Assembly (NCBI GenBank): GCA_034432595.1
Contig: DAOUBT010000065.1
Coordinates: 1-48,451 of the forward strand
Reading direction: 5' to 3'
Origin: DAOTZR01 sp034432595
GTDB lineage: Bacteria > Chloroflexota > Anaerolineae > B4-G1 > SLSP01
DNA: 48,451 nt
The position numbers and the translations under genes were made by a program. The notes under the pieces were generated by a model. The model searched no databases and had not been told where the DNA came from. It was given only the letters and a program-made list of their open reading frames with translations. The stretch's first letter is position 1, and each line of letters starts with the position of its first letter. Positions 16,112 through 24,047 of this stretch are shown one piece after another.

Positions 16112-17839
16112 TCAGCTCTTTGGGCTGACAAGCAACCGCTCAAAAACAGTGCGCTCCTGCGCTTTGAGCTGCGCGGCGATGGCGGCACCTTCGCCGCGGC
16201 TTTCAAGGCGCGTGAAAAAGTCGCGATGATCCATGAGCCAAAGGTACACATCCGCTGCGGTGCGCTTCGGCAACGCAGCCAACACCCCCGCTGCCTCAAT
16301 CTGCGCAGCGACGGGTTGATAAACCAGCACGTACCAGCTCTCAAAAGCCGCCGTTTCGGGGATGTCCTGCTGCGCCTCGATCCCCAAAAAGTAGCGATGC
16401 ACGGCCACGTGCTCCAATAGACGCTGCGCCCCACCCGGCAGGGTGACGCGCAAGGGCGGGAGATCGCAGGCCGCGCAAAGCTGTTCCAACTTCTCCTGCG
16501 CTTCCGCCCCATCCACCTGGCTTTCCTGAGATGTGGCTTTTAACAGGTCGCGCAGGATTTTCTGCGCGCGCGCATCCGGCCGTTGGGTGTAGCGCTCCGC
16601 AAAACGCCGCACGCCTTCTTCCAGCGGCAGGTCGGGATCGTCCTGCCGCAAGGCGTAGAGATGCTCGCTGATGCGCAGGTACAAATCAGCTTCCGTAAGG
16701 CCGGGGAACTCTTCCCGCAGCTTCTGCGCCTGAATCAAAGCCACGATGGGCTGATAAATCTGTTGATACCAGTCCTGCGCCGCCTCTTCTTCGCTCACGA
16801 AGCGCTGTTGGGCTTCGCCCATAAAATGGCGATGGACGGCGATATGCTCCAGCAAACGCTGATAGCCGTTGGGCGTCGTGAACTCGATAGGCGCCCTGGG
16901 CTTGAGACCGGTGCGCGCACAAAAATCCTCCCAGGCTTCCGGCGGCGTATCCACAAAGCTCAGGAGCAAATCCTTGACCAGGCCCAGCACGCGCCTGGGC
17001 AGGTCTGGCGCAAAAGTGTCCATGAACTGCACCACGGCCTCTTCCGCGCTGAGCTGTACGCCGTTCTCGCGCAGATAGTGCCAGTGCTCCATCACCCACA
17101 GGTAGAGATCAGCCTCGCTGTGCCTGGGAAAGTCCTTCAGCAGCTCGCGCTCGCGGATGATGCGCACCAGCGGCTGATACACGTTCAGGTACCAATCGCG
17201 CACCGCCTCTTCCTCGCCAATCTCGCGCTGCTGCTCGATGCCCATGAAGTAGCGGTGCACGGCAATGTGCTCTAACAGACGGTGATAGCCGCCGGCAATG
17301 GTCGGACGCAGCTCCTCACCCGGAAACAACACATCAAAGCCCGTGCGCTCCAGAAACTCTGCATACTCGCCGGCGATTTCCAGATCGGCAGCATCCATGT
17401 CCGGCGTCAACGGCACGCGCGCGTGCGCCTCGATGACCTCGGCGTCAATGTAAAGCTTGCCCTGTTGCCGCGCTACGGAAACGCGATGGTTTCCATCCAC
17501 CACAAAATAGACTTCGCCCACCTTATAGAGCGTGACGGGCGGGAGCGCCTCCTCGGCGTAATAAGCCCGGCTGATGTTCATCCAACGCGCCGCGGTGAAG
17601 TCCTGCGTCGGCAGAAAGGCGCGGTCGAAATCGCGGTAACGATTGACACTGCCCACAATCTTATCCACCGGCACGGTCTGCAGACCGCGGTCAATCCGTC
17701 CGCCGATGCGCAGCTTATCCTGCACCTCGTCCCAGCGCAGCAACCGATTCGGGCGTCCGGTCAGCGCCGCCAAAAGTGCGCGCAACCCGGCCTTGCGGCG
17801 AGCGCTGGCATAACTTTTCTCAGCGGCGGTAAGCTCCAT
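16112..17839 (-). CDS. ParB-like domain protein with three DUF4032-like modules
   Basis: The product has 575 residues. Residues ~50-145 look like a ParB/sulfiredoxin-type fold (VPVDKIVGSVNRYRDF...LPPVTLYKVGEVYFVVDGNHRVSVARQQG), with VDGNHR as the expected nucleotide-binding motif. Three related ~75-residue modules follow at ~185-258, ~323-397 and ~468-541. Each reads RLLEHIAVHR.FMG.E......EEEA..DWY..VYQP........L...FP..TEADLYLW, which resembles the DUF4032 region known mainly from Actinobacteria. No membrane segment is seen. A very strong ribosome site (GGGGAGGTGA) precedes ATG 17839. The start overlaps the end of the metallophosphoesterase gene by 20 bases. Role unknown; the ParB fold suggests CTP or ATP binding or nucleic-acid processing. 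Confidence 0.8.
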   Translation of the reverse strand: MELTAAEKSYASARRKAGLRALLAALTGRPNRLLRWDEVQDKLRIGGRIDRGLQTVPVDKIVGSVNRYRDFDRAFLPTQDFTAARWMNISRAYYAEEALPPVTLYKVGEVYFVVDGNHRVSVARQQGKLYIDAEVIEAHARVPLTPDMDAADLEIAGEYAEFLERTGFDVLFPGEELRPTIAGGYHRLLEHIAVHRYFMGIEQQREIGEEEAVRDWYLNVYQPLVRIIRERELLKDFPRHSEADLYLWVMEHWHYLRENGVQLSAEEAVVQFMDTFAPDLPRRVLGLVKDLLLSFVDTPPEAWEDFCARTGLKPRAPIEFTTPNGYQRLLEHIAVHRHFMGEAQQRFVSEEEAAQDWYQQIYQPIVALIQAQKLREEFPGLTEADLYLRISEHLYALRQDDPDLPLEEGVRRFAERYTQRPDARAQKILRDLLKATSQESQVDGAEAQEKLEQLCAACDLPPLRVTLPGGAQRLLEHVAVHRYFLGIEAQQDIPETAAFESWYVLVYQPVAAQIEAAGVLAALPKRTAADVYLWLMDHRDFFTRLESRGEGAAIAAQLKAQERTVFERLLVSPKS

Positions 17840-18497
17840 ACGTCACCTCCCCTCCCGGATGCCAGTCCAGCACACGAAAAGGATGCACGTTCACGACCTC
17901 GGTCACGCCGTAGCGGGTGTGCCAGGCCTCCTGACCGTAATGATGTTTGTGCCCGTGCAAAAGTAAACGCGGCCTGAAACGCTTCATCAAAGCGCTAAAA
18001 ACCTCAAAGCCGCGATGAGGGCCATCCGGCCCATCGTGAATCCCGGCGGGAGGTGAGTGCGTAATCAAAATATCCAGATAGCGCCCATAGCGCACGCGAT
18101 TCCAGAGCAAACGCAAACTTAACTGCGCCGCATGGCGGCGCATCTCGGTCTGTGTATATTGATGAGAAGCCCCGGGCTTGTAGCGGATGCTGCCTTCCAG
18201 ACCGCCGATCAGAAGCTGACCGGTGAAGAAGGTGCGCCGGTCCGCATTTTGCCAGCCGCCGGGTGCTTTGAGCACATGTCCCCCCGCCATGTACTCATCC
18301 ACATCGTGATTGCCATACACAAAATAGGCATGACGCACGTTCAACATGGTGCTCAAATATTCCAGGTAGGAATAAGGTAAATCACCACAGGAAAGCAACA
18401 CATCCACCGGCCCCACCAGACGGCGCAACTCCGGCCCGAACAGCGCCGAAGAAACCTCATCACTCACCGCGAGAATGCGCAGCGGCGTGTCACTCAT
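17820..18497 (-). CDS. Calcineurin-like metallophosphoesterase
   Basis: The product has 225 residues. Metal-binding motifs of the family are visible: VSDEVSSALF at the N-terminus (Asp but not the usual D-x-H), CGDLPYSYL, VYGNHDVDEY, ITHSPPAG and LLHGHKHHYG. The fold should carry two metals and cleave phosphoester bonds; the substrate is unknown. The missing His in the first motif is seen in some family branches. ATG 18497 follows GGGAGAAAGCTGG. It overlaps the mazG-like gene upstream by 8 bases and the ParB/DUF4032 gene downstream by 20, so the three form one tightly coupled unit. Confidence 0.85.
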   Translation of the reverse strand: MSDTPLRILAVSDEVSSALFGPELRRLVGPVDVLLSCGDLPYSYLEYLSTMLNVRHAYFVYGNHDVDEYMAGGHVLKAPGGWQNADRRTFFTGQLLIGGLEGSIRYKPGASHQYTQTEMRRHAAQLSLRLLWNRVRYGRYLDILITHSPPAGIHDGPDGPHRGFEVFSALMKRFRPRLLLHGHKHHYGQEAWHTRYGVTEVVNVHPFRVLDWHPGGEVTYGAYRR

Positions 18498-18798
18498 CCA
18501 GCTTTCTCCCGAAGCGCACGTAATTGCGTTCCAGTTTATCCAGCACCGCCTGCTCCAGTGGGATGCCGGTTAGCTCGGCGAGCTGCACCAGATACAGAAA
18601 GACATCCGCCAGCTCCTCGGCCAGCGCTCCGGCATCGGCCTGCTCGCCCCATTGGAAATGCTCCAGCACTTCCGCGGCCTCCAGCGCGAGGGAAATGGCA
18701 ATATTGCGCGGCGTCTGAGGCCGCGGCGAATCCGCCTCATACCAGCCCATCGCGGCCACGAAGCGATGCATGGCCTGTGTCAATTCATCCAACGTCAT
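18490..18798 (-). CDS. MazG-like nucleotide pyrophosphohydrolase
   Basis: The product has 102 residues, a single MazG domain. The metal-binding helices are present as LALEAAEVLEHFQW and LAEELADVFLYLV. Such enzymes hydrolyse (d)NTPs, often non-canonical ones, to the monophosphate. ATG 18798 has no ribosome site; TATAGT ends seven bases before it, so the message is probably leaderless. This gene is first in the unit with the metallophosphoesterase and the ParB/DUF4032 protein. A nucleotide-cleaning enzyme beside a phosphoesterase and a possible nucleotide-binding ParB fold suggests a nucleotide-related pathway; this is inference. Confidence 0.88.
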   Translation of the reverse strand: MTLDELTQAMHRFVAAMGWYEADSPRPQTPRNIAISLALEAAEVLEHFQWGEQADAGALAEELADVFLYLVQLAELTGIPLEQAVLDKLERNYVRFGRKLDE

Positions 18799-18805
18799 AA
18801 AATGG

Positions 18806-18811
18806 ACTATA
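18806..18811 (-). promoter_or_regulatory. -10 box directly before the MazG start codon
   Basis: TATAGT (18811-18806, minus strand) lies seven bases before the ATG at 18798, with no ribosome site between them. A transcript from it would begin at or beside the start codon. The -35 region is not convincing. Confidence 0.45.
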
Positions 18812-18850
18812 CCACAAAACCGCAAATCGCGGAAGCGCCCCCAATCCCAT

Positions 18851-20104
18851 TCACAAAGCCCCCGCGGATGCCACCCACTGCTTAAGCCGCTGCACGCGGC
18901 GATAGGCCTCCGCGATGCGCGTTTCCGGCACCTTCCCCTCTTCCACCAGTTTAAGCATGAGCCTGACCAGACGCTCAGCAAGCCGCTCATCGTAATTTTC
19001 TGCGCTGTTGTTGGCAAAGGCGAGCATGTCCACGCCCGCCAGAAGCGCTTTACCCACCGCCTCTTCCAGCGTGTAATGTCGGGCGATGGCAAGCATCTGC
19101 ATATCGTCGGAAATCACCACGCCACGGAAGCCCAGTTCCTGCCGCAGCAAACCTTCGATGGTAGGCGCGGAGAGCGTGGCCGGGTCCTGCGCGTCCAGGG
19201 CTGAGTTGAACACGTGCGCCGTCATCACCGCGTCCGCCAGCCCCTCGGCGATGAGGGCCTGATACGGACGCAACTCATCCGCGCTCCAGCTCGCCGTCAC
19301 GTCCACCCAGCCCTGATGCGTGTCGCCCGTCGAGCTACCATGGCCGGGGAAATGTTTAAGCGTGCAGGCCACCCCTTCCGCATGATGCGCCTCGATAAAA
19401 GCGCGCGCGTGCTGTGTCACCGTCTCCGCATCCGCCGCAAAACAGCGCCCCTTTTGAGCGATAATGGGGTTATCGGGATTGACGCACACATCCACCACCG
19501 GCGCCAGATTGAGATGGATGCCCAGCTCGCGCAGCAAGCGCGCCATGGCCTGCGCCTGCGCGCGCGTCGCCTCCACGCCCTGCTGTCCCAGCTCCCAGGG
19601 CGAAAGCGTCTCCGGGAAGCCGTAGCGCGGGCGCAGCCGCGCCACCATTCCGCCCTCGTAATCTACGGCCACCAGCAACGGCATCGCGGCCAGCCCAGTC
19701 ACATCCGCCACCAGCGCCTGTACCTGCTCCGGCGAGGCAATATTGCGCGGCAGACGGCCCGCGCTCACGCCATCCACATCGAACAGCACCACGGCGCCCA
19801 CATGCCAATCCGCGATAGCCTGCGCGATGGCATCCCCCGCCTGCACCCGCAGGCCCCGAAAGCCCAGCATCAAAAGCTGCCCCACTTGCACCGGCAGCGG
19901 CGGCAGGGGTTCTGGTGTTGTCGTGGGGGTGCGGGTGGGGGTGGGGATAAGGGCTTCGGTCGGCGTGGGGGACGGCGTGGGCGAAGGGGGCACGGTGGGC
20001 GTGGCAGTGGGGGAGAGCAGCGGCATCAGAGGTCGGCAGGCGCTTAAGCCCAGCGCTGCGCCCATGAGCTGAAGAAAATGGCGGCGCGTCATTCGTAGGG
20101 ACAT
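18851..20104 (-). CDS. nagZ: GH3 beta-N-acetylhexosaminidase (NagZ-type) Tat lipoprotein
   Basis: The product has 417 residues. The N-terminus has a twin-arginine motif (TRRHFLQLMG) and a lipobox (LSAC), so it should be exported folded and held at the membrane by lipid. A Pro/Thr linker (~30-68) precedes the GH3 domain. Catalytic features are KHFPGHGSSTGDTH (the His/Asp loop specific to NagZ-like enzymes) and VISDDMQM, containing the nucleophile Asp. It removes N-acetylglucosamine from muropeptides or other glycans; cytoplasmic NagZ is a recycling enzyme, whereas this one acts outside. Two ATGs are possible (20104, 20092). It lies 52 bp upstream of the mazG-like gene with an independent -10 box between. 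Confidence 0.9.
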   Translation of the reverse strand: MSLRMTRRHFLQLMGAALGLSACRPLMPLLSPTATPTVPPSPTPSPTPTEALIPTPTRTPTTTPEPLPPLPVQVGQLLMLGFRGLRVQAGDAIAQAIADWHVGAVVLFDVDGVSAGRLPRNIASPEQVQALVADVTGLAAMPLLVAVDYEGGMVARLRPRYGFPETLSPWELGQQGVEATRAQAQAMARLLRELGIHLNLAPVVDVCVNPDNPIIAQKGRCFAADAETVTQHARAFIEAHHAEGVACTLKHFPGHGSSTGDTHQGWVDVTASWSADELRPYQALIAEGLADAVMTAHVFNSALDAQDPATLSAPTIEGLLRQELGFRGVVISDDMQMLAIARHYTLEEAVGKALLAGVDMLAFANNSAENYDERLAERLVRLMLKLVEEGKVPETRIAEAYRRVQRLKQWVASAGAL

Positions 20105-20243
20105 AGCTTAACCCCAATTACCTTTGCGGCAGGTTCCGGCTCTCCAAACTCCAGCCAATTCGTTCTCAAGATGGGAGAGGATGGACGCAAGACAGTCCGG
20201 CGCAAAGCCGCAGGACAAACGCTATCCACAGGGCCGCGAGGCG

Positions 20244-20273
20244 AAATAAAGAGGCGGCCTCGATGAGGCCGCC
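20244..20273 (-). terminator. Rho-independent terminator after pepA
   Basis: On the minus strand a 9-bp stem (GGCGGCCTC / GAGGCCGCC) with a 3-base loop is followed by TCTTTATTT. It lies 12 bases past the pepA stop. The rest of the 20105-20285 space holds nothing else that I can identify. Confidence 0.85.
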
Positions 20274-20285
20274 TGTCTTTCGTGT

Positions 20286-21791
20286 TTACGCGCGCCAGTT
20301 GCGGAGCAAATCCACAAACAAACGCACACCGTAACCGGCGCCGCCCTTAGGCACATGCGGACGGCCTTTCTCTTCCAGGCCCATGCCTGCCATATCCACG
20401 TGCGCCCAGGCCACATCATCGGGCACAAACTGCTTAAGGAACATGCCCGCGGTCAACGCGCCGCCCGGCCGTCCACCGACATTCTTGAGGTCGGCCAGGT
20501 CGCTCTTGAGCTGTTCTTTGTACTCATCAAAGAGAGGCAGCGGCCAGACGCGATCGCCGCTGTGTTCGCCCGCCGCGCGCAGCTTCTCCACCAGCTCCGT
20601 GTCGCCCATCACGCCCGCGGCAGCATGGCCCAACGCGATGACGCAAGCACCGGTGAGAGTCGCAATGTCCACCACCGCCTGCGGCTTGAATTGCCCCGCG
20701 TAGGTCAGGGCGTCGGCCAGAATCAGGCGGCCCTCGGCGTCGGTGTTGATAATCTCCACGGTCAAGCCCTTCAGCGAGCGCACAATGTCGCCGGGCTTAG
20801 TGGCGCGGCCACCGGGCATGTTCTCCGTCGCCGGGATCAAGCCGATGACGTGCAGCGGCAGGTTGAGACGCGCCGCCGCGTACAGGGCACCCATCACCGC
20901 CGCGCCGCCGCTCATATCGCTGCGCATGGCTTCCATCCCTTCCGAGGGCTTGAGCGAGATGCCACCCGTGTCAAACGTGATGGCCTTACCGACCAGCGCC
21001 ACGGTGGGCAAATCCGTCCGTTCCGCGTTGTGCTCCAGGATGATGAAGCGCGCCGGTTCATGGCTGCCCCGCGCCACGCTCAACAGGAGGCGCATCCCGA
21101 TGGCCTCCATTTCTTCCGGCGTGAGGACGGTGCAGCGCAGGCCCGTTTCCGCCGCGATGCGCTGCGCTTCCGCCGCCAGGTGCGAAGGCGTGGCCACATT
21201 GGCGGGGCGGTTGATGAGGTCCCGCGCAAAGTTGGTCGCCTGCGCCAGAATTTCGCCCGTCAGCGCGCCGGCGCGCATGGCGTCCAGCTTCGCCGCATCA
21301 TATTCCACCAGGGTCAGGGTCTCCAGCTCCGGTTTTTGATTATCCTCGTCACGGGTCTTGAACTCGTTGAAGCGATACAGGCCCAGAAGCGTGCCCTCGA
21401 CGGTCGCTTCCGCCGCTGCCTGCGCATCGAGTCCGCCCACCCCCGCGCCATGGACGATGGTGGCAAGGGAGGTGACCCCCAGCTTGTGGGCCTGATTGGC
21501 GGCCACGGCAGCCGCCTCGCGCACGCCTTCCAGCGTCAGCGCTTCGGCCTTCCCCAATCCAACCAGAATCACGCGCGGGGCAGGTAACGCGCCGCGCGTG
21601 TACAGGACGGTGACCTCTTTGCGCTTACCGCAAAAGTCGCCCTGCTGCAACAGCTCACTGATTTGACCGTTGAGAGCGCGGTCCACGGCGCCGGTGGCGC
21701 CGCCCGGATTTGTCACGCCCTCAAACACATTGACGACGATGGCACCAGCAGACATATCCTGAAGTGTGCCTTGAACTACGTTAATATGCAT
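20286..21791 (-). CDS. pepA: Leucyl aminopeptidase (M17)
   Basis: The product has 501 residues, the normal length, with the M17 signature NTDAEGRL and the metal ligands in VGKAITFDTGG, RSDMSGGAA and NTDAEGR. The usual VGKG is VGKA here; the Lys and Asp are kept. It cleaves N-terminal residues from peptides in the cytoplasm with two metal ions, usually as a hexamer. GAGGAGG precedes ATG 21791. The gene starts 27 bp after the second ferritin-like gene and probably shares its message, ending at the terminator at 20244-20273. Confidence 0.96.
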   Translation of the reverse strand: MHINVVQGTLQDMSAGAIVVNVFEGVTNPGGATGAVDRALNGQISELLQQGDFCGKRKEVTVLYTRGALPAPRVILVGLGKAEALTLEGVREAAAVAANQAHKLGVTSLATIVHGAGVGGLDAQAAAEATVEGTLLGLYRFNEFKTRDEDNQKPELETLTLVEYDAAKLDAMRAGALTGEILAQATNFARDLINRPANVATPSHLAAEAQRIAAETGLRCTVLTPEEMEAIGMRLLLSVARGSHEPARFIILEHNAERTDLPTVALVGKAITFDTGGISLKPSEGMEAMRSDMSGGAAVMGALYAAARLNLPLHVIGLIPATENMPGGRATKPGDIVRSLKGLTVEIINTDAEGRLILADALTYAGQFKPQAVVDIATLTGACVIALGHAAAGVMGDTELVEKLRAAGEHSGDRVWPLPLFDEYKEQLKSDLADLKNVGGRPGGALTAGMFLKQFVPDDVAWAHVDMAGMGLEEKGRPHVPKGGAGYGVRLFVDLLRNWRA

Positions 21792-21818
21792 GCAAGCCTC
21801 CTCTACGAGATGGCAAAA

Positions 21819-22322
21819 TTACCCATGATCGCGTTCAGCCAGGACACGCTGCCGCACTTCGGCCGGCCCCAACGATTCCTCCGCCCCGATGAGGCGGCGC
21901 AGGTGTTCGCGCAACTGTTGCAGCGCGATAGCTTCGATCTCCGTTCCGCTCATAAACGCATGGATGAGGAACTCGAATAAGGTGTTGATTTCTGAATGTT
22001 CCAACTCGTGGGTGAGTTGATACGCATCCTCAAGGGTCTGAAGCGAGGCTTGAAGAGCTTTGTGATCTAAGCGTTGCAAGGCCGTAGCCTGTTCCCAGAG
22101 AAGAGACTCAACGGCTTCGTCAAGGCGTTCGGGAGATACAGCAGATAGGGTCTGTTCCAAAACGCTGGCATGGTAGCTTTCATCCCGCGCCAGAGCTTGC
22201 CACAACTCCACGGCAGGAGGATAAGCAGCAAACATCGCCGCGATTTCTGTGTAGAGCTGTTGCGTTTCACGCTCGGCGCGGATAGCGATTGCAAAGGCCT
22301 GAGTGTAGGTGGGCTGAGTCAT
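21819..22322 (-). CDS. Ferritin-like/rubrerythrin-type protein
   Basis: The product has 167 residues in four predicted helices. Candidate di-iron ligands are in RAERETQQLYTEI, ARDESYHASVLEQ (E..H), ELEHSEINTLFEF and QLREHLRRL, the pattern of the ferritin-like superfamily. There is no rubredoxin domain, so this is the oxidase/peroxidase-like core only. It is a paralogue of the next upstream gene (similar lengths, helix pattern and the NALF/NTLF region) and overlaps it by ATGA. Likely role: iron handling or peroxide defence. Identity as a di-iron protein is inferred from motif spacing. Confidence 0.7.
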   Translation of the reverse strand: MTQPTYTQAFAIAIRAERETQQLYTEIAAMFAAYPPAVELWQALARDESYHASVLEQTLSAVSPERLDEAVESLLWEQATALQRLDHKALQASLQTLEDAYQLTHELEHSEINTLFEFLIHAFMSGTEIEAIALQQLREHLRRLIGAEESLGPAEVRQRVLAERDHG

Positions 22323-22807
22323 CGGCTCTTAATCCTTCGACGGTTATCACCGAGGCCAAAAAAGCGCGAAAAATCCGCAAGCTGTTCGATGTGCTGCTGT
22401 AGCGATTCCAGCAGCAAACTTTCCGCTTGTGGATTGCGCGAAAAATGCTTGATTAAGAAACTGAACAGCGCGTTGGTTTCCGGTGTTTCCACCTCAACGG
22501 CTAAAGCAAAAGCATCGTCAAGGTTTTGAATTGCGGCAAGCTTTTGGTCTATGGGGGTGGCCAGCAGCGCCTCGAACTTTGCGCTCAGGAAATTAGAAGT
22601 CGCTTGCAGATCCGTTGCTGAAAGGTCCTCGCGGATAACCTCAAGTTGCAGCGCGTGCATCTGTTCTTGTTCGGCAAGACGTCGCCAGAAATCAGCCACG
22701 GTCGGCGTGGCGATGAACTTTTCTGCCAGAGCCGTGTAGAGTGCCTCCATATAGTGTTCGACCGCGATGGCCAGTTCGAACAGTTGTGCGACGGTTTTTT
22801 CTGCCAT
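22319..22807 (-). CDS. Ferritin-like/rubrerythrin-type protein, paralogue
   Basis: The product has 162 residues with the same four-helix plan as its neighbour. Motifs are AIAVEHYMEALYTAL, LAEQEQMHALQLEV (E..H), VEVETPETNALFSFLI and LLLESLQQHIEQL. Together the two may form a heteromer, as they are translationally coupled (ATGA at 22319-22322). ATG 22807 has only a weak ribosome site (GAGCGG). A TATAAT at 22842-22837 gives a leader of about 25 bases. Whether both keep all metal ligands needs an alignment; function is inferred. Confidence 0.7.
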   Translation of the reverse strand: MAEKTVAQLFELAIAVEHYMEALYTALAEKFIATPTVADFWRRLAEQEQMHALQLEVIREDLSATDLQATSNFLSAKFEALLATPIDQKLAAIQNLDDAFALAVEVETPETNALFSFLIKHFSRNPQAESLLLESLQQHIEQLADFSRFFGLGDNRRRIKSR

Positions 22808-22836
22808 GGTCCGCTCTTGATACCTTGATGATTTAC

Positions 22837-22842
22837 ATTATA
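22837..22842 (-). promoter_or_regulatory. -10 box for the ferritin-like/pepA operon
   Basis: A perfect TATAAT in an AT-rich patch lies 29 bases before the ATG at 22807. The -35 (TTCGCC at 17 bp) is weak. Confidence 0.45.
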
Positions 22843-22919
22843 TCACAATAGGCTATTTAGGCGAACATCAAATGGCTGATGGGTGCGATAAGGCCGCCCT
22901 GCGGCAATGAGAGGGGGCA

Positions 22920-23640
22920 AGGCCAGCCGGAGCGACGGCACGGATTAAACCAGCCAGAGGCTGGGGGTACACATGGAGCCAGCCGGAGTGACGGCACGGA
23001 TTAAGCCAGCCAGAGGCTGGGGGGACAGATTAAGCCAGCCGGTGGTGACGGCACGGATTAAACCAGCCAGAGGCTGGGGGTACAGATTAAGCCAGCCGGT
23101 GGTGACGGCACGGATTAAGCCAGCCAAAGGCTGGGGGTACAGATTAAGCCAACCGGAGCGATGGCACGGCTTAAACCAGCCAGAGGCTGGGGGTACACAT
23201 GGAGCCAGCCGGTGGTGACGGCATGGATTAAACCAGCCAGAGACTGGGGGTACAGATTGAGCCAGCCGGTGGTGACGGCACGGATTAAGCCAGCCAGAGG
23301 CTGGGGAGACAGATTAAGCCAGCCAGAGTGACGGCACGGATTAAGCCAGCCAGAGGCTGGGGGGACACATTGAGCCAGCCGGAGTGACGGCACGGATTAA
23401 GCCAGCCAGAGGCTGGGGGTACAGATTAAGGCCAGCCGAGCGATGGCACGGCTTAAACCAGACAGAGGCTGGGGGTACACATGGAGCCAGCCGGAGCGAC
23501 GGCACGGATTAAACCAGCCAGAGGCTGGGGGGACGCATTGAACCAGCCGGAGCGACGGCACGGATTAAACCAGCCAGAGGCTGGGGGTACAGATTAACAG
23601 CCAAAGGTTGTGGGCACATATGGAGCCAGCCGGAGGCGGG
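22920..23640. repeat. Tandem array of 56-57 bp palindromic units
   Basis: Thirteen units follow each other with starts 56 or 57 bases apart (22941, 22997, 23054, 23111, 23167, 23224, 23281, 23337, 23393, 23449, 23505, 23561 for the CGGATT/CGGCTT word). Each holds a hairpin (CCAGCC AGA GGCTGG) followed by GGGTACAGATTAAGCCAGCCGG and a GTGACGGCA linker. Units differ by scattered substitutions, so this is not CRISPR. It shares its core and flanks with the array at 7636-8136 in the opposite orientation. Confidence 0.92.
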
Positions 23641-23649
23641 GGATACTAA

Positions 23650-23972
23650 CCCCCTCCGCGGTCATCACGCCTGCATGAACAGGTGGGGAACTTTTTTGCA
23701 TGGTCCAGCGTCATGATAAAAATATCCAGGGCAATGATTTACTTGATAAGGGGGATGTCAAACGTTTCCACGAGGTAACTGCCTACCATCCCATATCGGA
23801 GCAGTCGTAAACTCGCCGCTACCCTGAGGGGGTAAGCAGTTCCTCCGCGAGAAGGAAACCCGTTTTGTTTGGGTTCACCATCCACCTGGAGTAAACGGCG
23901 GCTGGCGGGCCATGGATATGGTTCTGAAGATATGGCGCGCCTGAGGCCTTCCTTCCACACGAGACGCCGTGT
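23650..23972. other. Unexplained lower-GC island, possible gene remnant or structured RNA
   Basis: Between the repeat array and the LCP promoter is a ~320-bp stretch with a lower GC content than its surroundings. It holds a 36-residue frame on the plus strand (ATG 23700 to TAA 23810, reading VKRFHEVTAYHPISEQS at its end) and a 73-residue frame on the minus strand (23739-23960, reading AYPLRVAASLRLLRYGMVG). It also has short stems such as CTACCC/GGGGTA near 23820. I recognise neither frame nor any RNA family. A decayed mobile element is possible. Confidence 0.3.
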
Positions 23973-24000
23973 TTGGTGTTTCGCGGGTTTGTGTTATGAT
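23973..24000 (+). promoter_or_regulatory. Promoter for the LCP operon
   Basis: TTGGTG (23973-23978), a 16-bp spacer and TATGAT (23995-24000). Transcription would start near 24007, at the foot of the hairpin described next. Confidence 0.5.
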
Positions 24001-24007
24001 ACGATGG

Positions 24008-24032
24008 CCGGAGGAAAGATGCCTCCGGTTTT
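24008..24032 (+). promoter_or_regulatory. Hairpin at the 5' end of the LCP message
   Basis: CCGGAGG (24008-24014) and CCTCCGG (24022-24028) form a perfect 7-bp stem with a 7-base loop, followed by TTTTGTTT. It resembles a small terminator but sits at the predicted transcription start, so it may protect the 5' end or attenuate. The gene's own ribosome site (GGAGG) follows at about 24037. Confidence 0.45.
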
Positions 24033-24047
24033 GTTTGGAGGTCAAAC

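Noticed and set aside
22920..23640. Possible CRISPR array (regular 56-57 bp spacing)
   Set aside because: The whole unit is repeated with only scattered changes; there are no variable spacers of constant length and no cas genes nearby.
23700..23960. tmRNA or group II intron fragment in the unexplained island
   Set aside because: A short stretch resembled a tmRNA tag region, but there is no tRNA-like end, no plausible tag and no intron domain V; I could not support either.
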